Assembly (NCBI GenBank): GCA_964036155.1
Contig: OZ038423.1
Location: 63,503,249 to 63,567,248, forward strand
Length of the DNA stretch: 64,000 nt
Direction: 5' to 3'
Origin: Diploscapter coronatus
Lineage: Eukaryota; Nematoda; Chromadorea; Rhabditida; Rhabditidae
The stretch's first letter is position 1, and every line of letters begins with the position of its first letter. Below the pieces are notes generated by a model that ran no database searches, was not told the origin of the DNA, and saw nothing but the letters and a program-made list of their open reading frames with translations. Positions 11,823 to 24,037 of the stretch are shown here, piece after piece. Made by a program: the position numbers and the translations under genes.

Positions 11823-13025
11823 AAGTCGATTTCTATTGCAAGAGCGCAATAATAATAAGTGTGCCGAGAACTCGAGTGAGGCTGCATTTGTCTGGAATCA
11901 GACTCATAAAACGGTGTGAAGATGGTAGTAATTTCCACACGTTTCTTTTATTTCCTGATAAGACAAAGCTGACGACTTTCCTAGTCTTCGCTCATTCATT
12001 TCAGACACAAACTCAGTAAACATTTTCATCATTGAATACATACGTTTATTATATCGACTAGAAGTTCAAAAACTTGGGAATAACGATAATTTCGGCAAAG
12101 ATTTCTTTGTGAAACCGAATAAGCGTCATGGAATTCAGATAGTTCACAAATTGGTAACAATCAATACTGATAATTGATAAAAGTTGACAATTTGAGAATG
12201 TAAAGCCGTGTCAAATTTGCATAAGTAAGGCTCCAATCATGGACAGCAATGCGAACCATTTGCATATTTGCATAGAAAGATGCGAAAATGCAAGATGTCA
12301 ATGAAAACACTCATATTTGCCTATTACACTTGAAGTTTGACAGGAATAAAGCTAAACATGGGAATTACAGGTTGTTGGTGATTGGCAAGGCACTGAAAAG
12401 ATTCTTCACGTATTTGAATTTCAGGCGAACGAAAGCCACAAAATGAATGAATATGAAAAATTCTAGAACCTAGAAGAGGAAATGGTAAAATTTGACCCGT
12501 AGAATAGGAAATTAGAACAATTTCGAAATGAAACGATAATTTCATGAATAGATTAGCACTTTTAGTGGTATTTGAAAACTGGGTGTTTCAAATGAAGAAG
12601 TAAAAATATACTCGTAAATTTACCGTATGCCACTTTTGATTCGGTATTCGTTTCGTTGAAAGGAAAACATTACTGACACACATTTCGGTGCACTAAAAAT
12701 AGGCTGAAAGACCAAAGAAAAAAGTACACACGATCATGTGCACTACACTTCATCTTTTTTCACTATTTCTATAGGAAATGTTCTCCTTCGACAAAACGAA
12801 GGTAAGTAGAACAGGTAACTGGGGATGGAAAATAAGGCAATACTTCACGACAGATTGATAATTTAGCATTTCGCTACCCTAATGTTCTCTACATAAATTA
12901 CCGAATTATAGTTTGATAATAATAGAGTAGCAAAATGATACGAAATTAAACAACAGGAATGTTCCTACTTCGGTTCAGTTTGGAGTTAAACTTGACAATT
13001 TCTCATCTATTATTTCACGATTCTG
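11823..13025. other. Intergenic, 5' flank of lectin/CUB gene and 3' flank of gly-4-like gene
   Basis: Both neighbours are on the minus strand. The stretch is AT-rich. I found no exon with paired splice sites and no clear repeat. The lectin promoter must lie in or upstream of the first few hundred bases. Confidence 0.5.
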
Positions 13026-16000
13026 CTAGACACTGAATCCTTCAATCTTCTCGAATACCCACTTCTGTAGCGGATCTCCGTTGTTGCAGAGAAGAGCAGT
13101 CAGTTTCCACTCCTCCCCATCTTTGTTTATCGCCAAGCATCGGCCTGCTTGAGTCAACCAGCCATTTGCCTTGTCCAGGGTCATCTTTTGGCGTTGCTAA
13201 ACATTACAATTCATCATAAATTTAGCCATTATAAGATGATGGCTAATGTTCTAAAATATATGATTTTCAGAGCTGAAATACCTATCGGTTTTGAGACTAA
13301 AGAAGAAATACCTTATGGCACTCCTTGAGAATGACTCCCTCTCCTCCATTGTCGGAATAATCCTCGAGTGACAAACACAAATGAGAGATCGAACTCTTGA
13401 AATGACCAATTCGCTTGTCGTAGGCCCATTCCTTAAATTTTCATTTTACTTCAACTCTATCCAGCATAACTCATACCTGATTTCCCCCAGTTCCATGACA
13501 CCCAAAACCGCCGGGCGAATCTCCGGATTTCTTTCCCAGAGTGTCCAAACAGGCTTTCAAAGCCTCCGACTTTACATGGTACAACTCACCCTTCTCCTTT
13601 TCGGGAATTCTGAGTTCGTTTTCATAAAAATCGTCATGTTATAAGAAACCCTACTTCATTTCAGGATAGATTTCCTTGAGATACCACTTGAATGGTTTGC
13701 ACTGGAGTCTTTCTCTCAACTCGAGTCGTTTTGAAATACTAAAGTTGGAAATGTTCCATTAGAAAGTAAAAAAGGGCATTCTCTTACTCTCCAATCTTTA
13801 CGTATCGAGCAGAAGGCACATTTTTGAGGTAGATGTTTTTGTACTCGTCCATCCAAACTTCGGCAGCTCGCCGTGTATTTCTGAAAAAAATAAAATAGAA
13901 AAATGCTCTCTAGAACAATTCTACTTCTGAAAGACATTTCCAGATCCGCCAGGGAATGTGTAAGGGTGTTGTTTCCTGAAGACGTGTCCGACTCTGCTGC
14001 AGGGCATTATTTCGAGATTGCCTCCACACTGCCAAACTCTGAATGACATCTCGAGGTTCTCCCCGCCCCATACGTCCATGTCCATGTCATAGGTTCCGAG
14101 AGTTTCAAACCATTCCTTGCTGATTGTGAACAAACCTCCTGCCATCGTAGGGGATCTAAGGTTATGCACATTTTATCAGAGTTGCAAATTTTGCACACGA
14201 TTGGCAATCGCGTAGTGTAAAAGAGTTGCAACCCTGCATTTTATTGAAGAACATCGCAAGCTAGATCTGTTCTATTTTTCAACATAAAACTCCAGTTTTC
14301 AACTATAAAAAATGCTAAATTTGCTAGAGCAATTATCGAGCTAATTAAAGGTTTAGATTAACACAACTTGAGTTTCTATTGTTGATTAGGGCGTTTGAAG
14401 GGTCAGGCAATATTTCTACAAATTTAAAATCCCATAAACGCCAAATTTGAAAAAGGCACCTGCGTTCTCTAATCATAAACTCTAGAAATATGTTTATTTT
14501 TGCAATTTTCAATATTCTTGGCATGTCTAATGATACCTACTTGATAGGGTCGGTTGGATTAGCGTGTCTCTGTTCCTTGAGTTTTCCCGACAAAAACTCC
14601 CAGCGAAAGACGAGATTCCAATCGAATCCACCGCGAAGATCAGCACTGGCAGCCACGTAATTGAACGAGTCCATATTGACCACGTCGATTATTGGGGCGA
14701 CTACTGCTTTTGGGTTCTACAGGAAAATTATCTTGGTTTTCTGGAAGCGAAGTTCAACCTCATGTATTCTATTCAGAAGTGGTTCAAGCCATCCAACATT
14801 ACATTCGACATGGCTGTCGAGGAATGTCAGAATCGGCGCAGTGGCCAGCGAAGCTCCTTTCACTCGACTTCGGATCAGACCTGAGAATTTTATCCTGATT
14901 GTTGCAACTTCAATTTATAATTGTACCTTCTCGTTTCGTATTCCTAACAACAACGACTTTGTCGATGGAAGTCAATTCTTTGCCAACAGATTCTGAATCA
15001 TCGGACAATCATAAAAATGCTGAATCAACTAACCATCTTTCGAGAAGTCATCAACGAGAATGATCTCCTTGAGAAGTGAAGGTGGAGATCGGTTCAGAGC
15101 AGAAACGACTGTCCTTAGCAGAGTTGATCGTGCTTCGTTATGGAAAGTGACGATGATGGAAGTGGGTTGCAGTTGAGAGATGTCGTACGACAGTTTGTGA
15201 CATCTGAATAATCGACACGATGAAGAGGAATCAAGTGGCGGTCAAAATTTGGAGCGATTATGATTATGAATGCTGACTGGTGATACTGATAGTCACAGTT
15301 TCACGGAGCAATTTGATTGAAACTTGACAGGTATTCACAATTCAGTGAGAAGAATTTGTGTGCAAGATTTCATTCAAATTGGTCCACGATAATTAAACCT
15401 ACCGTTTAATTCATAGTCATATTTGTTCCAAACTTTTGGTCGTCGCTTTAAACGTTCTAGATACATTTAAATCCCTATTTTTCAAAATAAAACGACTATT
15501 TTATTGTAGCATTTCGACTAAAAATTCTTGCGACATTTCATTTCTTTTCTTGCTTTTTTCTCAAATGCGCGAATGATTCTCACATTTCAAGGCCTCAATT
15601 ATTGTGAATCAATTCTTTTCTGTTATTTTTTCCACTCACGCGAGGCTGCAATTTTTGCCGACTTCGCGAAATTCTACTTTAGAAGGTCGTTCTTTTTAAA
15701 AAGTTCGACAAGAGTAGCTAGACAAAGAAAGTATTATATAGTGGCTAGTGACTTACACAGCCTCTCTGGAGTCAGGAATGCCTCTGTCAGGTTTGGCCGC
15801 ATCAGAGGCGGCCTGGTTGAATTTGTTGGCCGCATATTTGTCCTCTCCTTCCTTCAATCTGCCTTGGGACAAGTAGCCTTCCTTGTCGAATTCATTCCAA
15901 GGCACCACTGGTTCTTGTTTCGGATAGATTATGGCATTTTCTGAAATTCACATAATTGCCTTTGTGTTCTATGGGTAGAACGCGCAAGTGCATTTTCGAA

Positions 16001-16833
16001 ATGCATGTTGATAAAAGGGGACATATTTTCTGATAGGGCTCTTTCTCCAGATTCTAAATCCATTTTTGGGCATTAAAAGTGGTTTTCATTAATCACTCCA
16101 ATGGAGAAAATATATCGATTATTCTAATGCAAATCCATTTCAAAACAACCCATACGATGGTTTTTCTTCTTTCTCCCTTTCGCAAAATGGGACGTACTTG
16201 CGCTCTCTACCTGTGCGAAGACTAGGGAAGTCAAGAATCTTTCTTATGAACTGCTTCGAGATCGGATATTATACCGACATATGCATAAACGAGTGGGCAC
16301 TTATCCTCCTATTGGGACAAGAAAAAGACTCGTCTAGTAACGAGTATCATTATTCGTCGTGTGAATGATATTAATAATACTATGTCGCTATGCAAATGTG
16401 CTATGATAGTATTTTTAGAAGAAGAACATGATAATGCGTTGACCAGTTACAAGATACAAGAAATGAAGATCAACTAAATTTCTTTAGAAGGAAAAGCTCT
16501 CAACAATATCTGAGGAATATTGTGTACCTGGAATAATTGCAGGTTCTTTAACAGCAGCAACGGTCTGTTTATAATCATTGTTGTTTTCCGCGAATCCCTC
16601 GACCTCAGGAAGATGCCTTTCAGGCCGAATGTGCACTGAGCCGGAGAGTTTTTTGAACGACAGAGGCTGAAACTCGAGGTTAAAGTTCGAAAATTAAGGC
16701 AGCCCTCAGAAAATTAAAAGAAATGTGACACCTTGCTGTCGGCAGAGGAAGTCATCACCAGATAGCCGATGCCGAACCCCCAGCCGAACAAAAGGATCGT
16801 TATCAGGGTCTTTATTCGACATAATTTGGGCAT
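13026..16833 (-). CDS. gly-4: Polypeptide N-acetylgalactosaminyltransferase, GALNT2/GLY-4-like
   Basis: This type II Golgi enzyme starts mucin-type O-glycosylation by moving GalNAc from UDP-GalNAc to Ser/Thr. Thirteen exons (16732-16833, 16528-16666, 15757-15940, 15034-15203, 14927-14992, 14759-14880, 14541-14716, 13925-14155, 13788-13880, 13655-13738, 13477-13609, 13312-13431, 13026-13196) give 596 residues. There is a signal anchor at about residues 8-28, then a stem, then the GT-A domain with [37 protein letters not shown], the metal-binding D242-S-H244, [20 protein letters not shown] and the trailing [10 protein letters not shown]-terminal ricin B lectin domain (about 465-596) contains [14 protein letters not shown]. 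Length and the LKGGFDWN-type region fit GALNT2. One intron is only 42 bases. The start is the first Met before the anchor, 11 bases after a TTTCAG acceptor. Confidence 0.95.
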
Positions 16834-16850
16834 CCTTCTATTTTCTGAAA
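16834..16850 (-). promoter_or_regulatory. Probable trans-splice acceptor of the gly-4-like gene
   Basis: Read on the minus strand, the AG of GTTAATTTCAG falls at 16846-16845, so a spliced mRNA would begin at 16844, 11 bases before the ATG. The upstream coding exon's TAA stop (16851-16853) sits inside the same acceptor sequence, leaving no room for a separate promoter between the two coding regions. Confidence 0.5.
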
Positions 16851-17098
16851 TTAACTTCGAAATTTTTTCCTCGTTTTTACCACATACCTGGACCAAGAAT
16901 TTTGCTGGCCAATGATGAAATTCAGAAAAGCTCTTGTTGTCTTTGGTACGAATTCGCCCTCCGATGCATGCAATTCATACAGTCGAATGGGTTTGTTGTC
17001 GGTCAGATCGAGGCGAAAAATGCGAGAAAACGGCCCTATCCTTGAGGCAGAGGCATACAACCACGGCAGAAACTTGCTACGATAAATACGAACGGAGC
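16851..17098 (-). CDS. Unidentified coding exon, 3' end of a gene upstream of gly-4
   Basis: On the minus strand the segment runs from a TTTCAG acceptor (17099-17104) through 82 open codons to TAA at 16851. It shows protein-like composition, for example FLPWLYASASRIGPFSRIF, RLDLTDNKPIRLYELH and TRAFLNFIIGQQNSW. The other two frames contain early stops. A possible internal donor (GTATGT at 16881) would shorten the end. I do not recognise the family. The matching upstream exons are not found; the exon candidate at 21815-21908 does not join it directly in frame. It could be an alternative 5' exon of gly-4, but its reading frame stops before that ATG. Confidence 0.45.
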
Positions 17099-20000
17099 CT
17101 GAAATAGACGAAATTTATACGACAAAACACGACTCGCGGAAATTCCGTTTAGCTTCACTGAAACAACGCATTTCTTATTGTGGTTCGAAAGGGTGGAGCT
17201 GAATGCCTAAATGCAGGAATAGAGGAATTGGGGATGACTAATGAATCATACAACAGGAAGAGGAGAGAGGCTTTGTATGCACAAATGCGAATAGAATGGA
17301 GGAATGAAGACTCCCGAAAGGAGAGTGAAAAACGATCGGTTAGCTCATTCAACCGTGCGCGACCCACACCCCGTTATGAATGGAAGAGGTATTTTGAAGA
17401 AGAAGAAGTAGAGCTATGAAATATGGAAGGGGAAAGGAAAACGCATTCGAACACTCAGACTATTAGCAGTGCAGAAGGATAGTTTACATTTCCAAGCAAT
17501 GCAGTGTCGCATCATTTTTTCTATTCAGGGATATTAGAAATGCTTCAAAATCTATAATTCAAAAAACGATTCCACGTACTTTCAACAAACTACAAGAATC
17601 CCACCTTAAATTTTAATTGAAACAAATTTTAAATATTTCTAATCTCAAAAAGTATCTGGCTCATCGTCTATGAATAAATTGAATAATATTTGTGGTCAAG
17701 TCATTTTGATGACACTTTTCTCTTCTAAATCTTATTTATCCTTTGCTTTTAGGTTTGCACATTTCTGTGGAAAGAAGATCACCTACAAAATAAAATATGA
17801 GAATAAGGATAGACTAGGGTTAATTTTAGAGGAGCCATTTCGAAGTCATAAATCTCGGAATCAGGGAATTCGCGCATAATGAGCCTTGTTTCTTGCCTGG
17901 TTCCTCCTTTATCTGCCTGCAACCATCTGTGCGGCTCTGCTTTGTTTCAGTCAGTTCGCCATTTCCCCCTTTTCTCTCTCTTTCTTCAAATTCTCTTTCT
18001 AAATGTTTGATTTGCTTAGCTCGGATGCAAAATATTACATTAGGCAAATTGGAGTGCTACTGCAGTCCTGCAGGAAGGAGGTAGGAAAATGACCCGAGAC
18101 AGGATAAAAAGCAAGCTGGGCAAATGGTGGGTGGATGAAGGAGAGGAAGAGGTACAGGGAAAGGTAAGGCTAATAAATTTCGAGACCTACAAAGGGACAG
18201 AGCTGCAATCATCTCGGAATACTAGACCCAGATCGGGCAGAGAAGGGGAAGGATGGGGTTAACTGAGCGTGCCAAACGAGCCCCGAGCAACACATTTCCC
18301 CCTTCGAATAACCCAAAATAGCCACTGCCTTCCTCCTTAGCAGAGAAGGGAAGAGAGGGGACAATAATGCAGTTTACGAATTGTGCGAATTGTGATCAGA
18401 GAGAATTGAGAATTCGCGCACACAATGAAATTTGATGATGATACACAATTTTGACTATTCTCTCAATACCCAAGAAATATAAACAGGCTAAAGTTTCATA
18501 TAGCCTAACATTAAAATTTTATGAAAAATGACAATCCAAAAGGTAACATTGAAATATCGTAATCGAAAGAAGGATTTTTTTTAAAGCCTAAATCTAACAC
18601 GACAATTCGTCTCTACCCAAGAATCAATAGTGATAGTGGTCAGAAAGCGAAGTCTCTTGGGGGAATTGGAATGTCCCTCAACCCGACTACACGTGTCTGG
18701 CTGAGTTTTTCGAGCTGCACTTCGGACTATGAGATTTGACAAAACATAGTATTTTGGAACTATGGTAAGGACACTGATCCATTCATTCGCATTCCCACTT
18801 TCACTCCCTCCACATTGACTTGTCTAGTCGTTTTGCTAATCGTTGAATCGTGAATACAAGGACTAAGGACTCTAAGCGAGAAGTGAAGAAGGGGGAGGGG
18901 TTGCTGAGCGGTGCGATACTCCTCACAGAGACTTGACACGAGGGAAACGGAAATGAATGAACGAACAAATGAACGAAATTATGATCCACTCTTCCACTCA
19001 AATGGACCAAGCTGGGAATATCCCCATAATGCAAGTCATTGAGTCAGTCATCCAACTGTTCAAATATTGTCGATAAAATGCTGAATGAAAAGCCATAGGT
19101 GAGATTTGCAACATATTCGAGATCTATTGTGAAATAATAATAATTTGAAAAGATACAGAAAGTAATTAAGATCTAGGCTTCATTCAAATTTCAGTTTTTT
19201 TAAGTACACACAATTTTAAGATCAGCTTAAAATAAAAGTCAACATGGATTTATAAAGTCTTTTTTTCGATATAAAGAAAGACATAAAGTTGAATGGGAGA
19301 AGCTGACTTTTGGAGGAAGTTTTGGCGGCCGGATGGCAGAAGCTCAACACATTGCAGAAAGAGAAGGAAGGGAGGAGGGAGCAGAGAAAGAGAGAAACAA
19401 TTGACAATGCAAAGAAGCAGAGAGAAGAAGGGAAAGAGAACTCAAAAATGGACAGCACACAGGAAAAGAGAGGGAGGGAACGTATTGTAAAGCGAAGAGA
19501 ATCTAGAGAAGCAGAATTTCCTCTCCTTCTTTCAGAGAAAGAGGATATCCATGCTCGAGAAATTAAAGAATGATGAGGATCAGACCATTGATGATTCTCT
19601 AAAAACTATAGATCGCTGAAAAGATATTGAAGTTTTGCACGGACATGTTGGCTTGAGAATAAACATTTTACGACACCGCGAATGGACTAAAAACTGAAGA
19701 TCAACTATTATCGGATGATTTGGTAGATAAAATTCGCATCAATAAATATCATCAAACAGCATGATTAATGAAGATCAGTCAATGATCATACATTTACTCA
19801 TATTTGCCTAGACCATACAGTGTTGGGCAAACGCTTGAGAAGATGGGAGTTTTATATCACAGATTCTTTCGTCTAAATGATTAAAGTAGAATTTTGCTAA
19901 ATTGCATAATTCAGTTTGCTGGGCATCAATGTAAAATTTCCAGATCCGATTATGGTAAAAACGTATGGGAGCTCAAAGTGTCGCCTAAATTTTGCGTTTC

Positions 20001-23000
20001 CGAACTTTTGTCCGTCACTATAGAATTAAAAAATTGGAGCGTGCTGCAGTACTTTCTTATCGTTTATACTATAAAAACGAGAATCACATGGAACGACAAT
20101 TATATGAAGACTTTCGAGCATCTAATTATCTATATAATATATCGGGAAGGAAGGAAATAGGTTGACTGACTCAATGATAATAATCTGAGGGGCAATTATC
20201 GATGCAAAAATGGCTGCCTGACCACATATAATTGTTGTCATTATTTGCCTACGCGACTAAAAGCTAATAAAATGAATGCATTCCACTGAAAATTCAAGAC
20301 AATTCGACCTTCGGAATGAAAACGGTTTTTCTCGGTTCTTGCATGCGACTAGAGGGGACTTAGAACACTGAAAATCGATGAAAGATGCGCTGCATAATTG
20401 CCTATTGCCTATCATATTACGGGGGGAAGAAATGAAGAACGAAATGTCGCAGACAAAATTAGTTGCGAGATGAAAATTGCAGCACAAATTCCGACTGGAA
20501 TTGGCGAGCACATTACATAGACGAGCTAATGGATGGAAGACGATGAGTGGACAATTTAAACTGACGCAATGAAGATGTGATGGAGTATTGTATAATTAGA
20601 AATGAAGAAGTCGAAGATATGAATTCCGTCACTCAGTTATTTGATCGTTGCTGACAAGATGCTACGTCAAAATGTGATGAGAACGAGAAAAGCATGACCA
20701 CACTTATGGGCGGATGACTGATAGATGGATCTCATATGAATTGCACAGCTTTTCCAGAGGGCCGAAGGAGAACTTGTCGCAAAACTTGGAAACGAAAGGA
20801 GGTTTGAGAAAATGATGCAGAAGAAATGTTGGATTTCGAAGATGGGAGGAGAAAAAATATAAATATTTTGATGGAAGTGATGGAAATCAGCAGCAGAAGA
20901 TCACAAACTAAACACTTGTTCATTATATTTGACAAATAGGCCAAAACGGCGAAACTGATTGTGGGAAATTACTAAACAAGTATGAATTCGTGGAATCAAT
21001 ATGATCAAATAAATGAACGAATGCTGAACTCGCCAAATGTCGACCGACAAAAATGGAACTAATTTAGTATTTTAGTAAACATAAATTGCAGCCTGTTTGA
21101 ATGTTAGAAGCAATGGAAGGAGAGGGCGAAGGGACGAAGGAATGGCATGTCCTCTCTCAAACGCCTTATTTGCCCGAAAAGATATTTGAGGCAAATGAAA
21201 GAGAAGATTGAGAGTAAAGAATAATTGAAATAGAAACGAAATTTGAAGACGATGAGAAAAAATGCAGTAGCGAGGGAAGAGAGAGGTGGAAGAGAAGTGT
21301 GAGATAAAGATTGACGAAATCTGATCTGCCGAATGCTGAGAGCTGGGAGTCGCGCAGAGAGGGAAGGAAGGAAGGAATGCCAACTTAATGGACACCCGAC
21401 AATGAAGCTCGAAGCAGGGGAAGAGGATGGACGGGCAGGCAGACAGAGTGACTGCTTGACTGGTAGTAGAGGAACGGGGATTGTTTTCTGCCCCTATCAC
21501 AACACATCCATCACCAAAGTTATAGGAATTTTGAGGCAAATGTCACAATATGAGTAAAATAGCGAGTATTTTTAGCAGTATTCATGAGGAGATTTTCAAG
21601 ATGCAGCAATAGTTTTCTATGGCTACTTCAAATTTCATAGTGAGAGGGCTATTGCAAATGAATAGAATCGATAGTCAATATATGAACTGATGAGTAATAC
21701 TCACTATTCATACTAAGAAAATGAATATTCAAGATGAATATTAGATAAGTTATATTGAAAATTGACAGTAATAATAAGTGCTAAAGCTAAAGCTAAAATT
21801 TAAATTTGACTTACTTTAATTCGAAAGGTTCGCTTCTTAGAAATATTGCTAATGGTATCCCGTCCAAATATACGACTGCTACCCGAAACTTCACCACAGA
21901 TGAAGGCGCTGAAAAAATAGAATGATAAGAACCTTAAATTAGTGTAAGAAGTATTTAAGCCGATAAGTAACGGCTATATCTCGTATATCTGGATCGCGAT
22001 TCGAAATCGAAAGACTAAAAGAATGATGAGCATAGCTCGTTCAAATCGAATTGTTTATTGTCTGTGTTGAAGATAGGCAGTAGAAGATGGAGGGAGGAAA
22101 AGATGCAGAAACAAATGGCAGAGAAAAAACAATCAAACCACATAGAAAATGAAGATGTTGGATGCAATATTATGTTTGGGAGAGATTATCTCCAATGTAA
22201 ATGTACTGAAATGCAAAATGAATCAAGTGGGAGTTTTAGGAAGAACTTTTGCATCGACTTGTAGGAACTGTTAATAAATCAAAATTCTACGTGATAATGA
22301 TATTTATTTGATAGTAAAAATTAAAAACTATTTTCAGCTCAAATATGAAACCTGAAAATAATGATGACGACAGTTTAGGCCCTAAACTGCTAAAGGCCGA
22401 TATAAACTCTAAAAATCGATATGACAGTTGTGCAGCAGGAGTCTGCTTCCTGCTTTCTGCTATGCAATAAAATAATGGGAAGCACTGTATGCAGGGACTG
22501 AGACTAGGATGCAAGAAGGAAGCTTTGATAAAGGAAAGGAAGCAGAGAAGAGAGATGCATTGCATATTCACAACTGTTCATTCATTTAGTTATCTTGCGA
22601 CCTAAAGCAATGCACCTAAAATATCTTTGGCATTTTACCATAGACTAAACTGAAGTTTCATCATCAAAGTTCCCCATCTTTTTAACGAATAAATTTGAGT
22701 AAAACTACAACGGTGCAAATTATCAATTTATTCACCACATTCCCTTTTTCATGGTGCTTATAAATCCCTTTGTGATTTTTGAGGACTTATTTCGAAACCT
22801 CGAAAAAGTCTATGCATGTGAGATTTGTGCCTTTGTTGACCATTAACTAGCCTTCTGCCCTCTCGAACTGGCTCATCTCATAAAGCATATCTTCTCTTCC
22901 TCATTCCCTCTGCCTTCGTAAAGTCATCCATCAGCATCGAGTAATTCCTCCAGATTATGAGCGATTATCATTTCCCATCTCCCCATTCGATATTTCAACC

Positions 23001-24037
23001 AAACTCTAATGAGCTTTGATATTGTAATATTGCAAGAATTTCGGGAAATAAATCTTGTACACAAACCTGAGACATGAAAATTTTATGCAGAAAGTTGAAA
23101 GAATAAAAACGACCTAATCGATAAGCGAATAAATTGTGACAAATTGAAGAAACTGAAATCTTGAGTGGTTAGTCGAAGCCACAAACCTTCATCCACCCAG
23201 CACACAATCGAATGGATGATGGCTGTCCCGCTGCCTTTCCGCCTGCTTGACTGAATGGCCATCCCATCAATTCTCGATTCTCACGAAAATCGCCGGGTTT
23301 ACACATTCCTGTCGCACGCAAAAACTCGGAAATCGTCGAACGTCGGAACACAAAAAAGGGTGCCAGATGCATTCGTTATTTTCATTCCTCCCACTTCGAA
23401 AAGAAGATTTGAGAAAAGACAAAGAAATTGTTGAAATCTTCAATTCTCCATGCAAAATGAAAAATGCTCTTCAAATTTCATAATTCAATTGTGCGTGTTG
23501 TGATAAAATCCACTTCATTCAGTTTATTTTCAACCTTTATGTGTACGCTCATCTTATTTGTTCAAATTAAGGAACCGGAAGCAAGGATTAAAATGAGATG
23601 CGAAAATTGAACCAATAGTTCCTTCGAATTCTTTCTGGTAAACATTCGTCCAAACTTATTCCTAAATGAGTATTTGCTCCAGCATACCTTCTTCAATTTT
23701 TACATGCTCATCATAAATCGTAATAAACGGTGAAGCAAACATGAAACTGATAACAAAATGGAGAAGACAGGCAAGACAATCAATGGATGAAATGCACAGA
23801 GTTGATTGTCAATTGCCTTCCTCAATAACAAAAATGAATGAGAAAAATAATTAGAAAACAACAAATTAATTGAATCACACTATTCCCAGACTCTGTGCAA
23901 CTTTACTTTCAAAGATGACGATAAATGATCTTATTCTAATTTTGACTAGTTGCACAAAAGCTGATCTTCACTAAAATTCCTAACAAACCTATAAAAATCA
24001 CCTAAAAGCCTAGATGAAATAATACCCGTTTTTTATT
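17099..24037. other. Gene-poor region with purine-rich tracts
   Basis: No recognisable gene is seen in about 6.9 kb. The plus strand is strongly purine-rich at about 19300-19530 and 21090-21430 (runs of GAGA, GGAAGG, AGAGAA), with lesser tracts near 17200-17430. One exon-like segment is listed separately. Most other open frames here are short and low in complexity. The region could hold a long first intron or the promoter of the minus-strand gene ending at 16851. Confidence 0.5.
21815..21908 (-). CDS. Candidate isolated coding exon, unidentified
   Basis: On the minus strand, 94 bases are bounded by TTTTTTCAG and by AAA|GTAAGT, both strong splice sites. Two frames are open; one reads as plausible protein (VVKFRVAVVYLDGIPLAIFL). 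No neighbouring exon was identified and its phase does not fit the exon at 17098 directly. It may belong to the unidentified gene upstream of gly-4 with a further exon between. Confidence 0.3.

Noticed and set aside
15528..15944. 138-codon plus-strand frame
   Set aside because: It overlaps exon 3 of the minus-strand gly-4-like gene, whose protein is unmistakable. The plus frame is a mirror artefact.
21072..21539. 155-codon minus-strand frame
   Set aside because: It is the complement of a purine tract and gives Ser/Leu/Phe/Pro repeats typical of low-complexity DNA.
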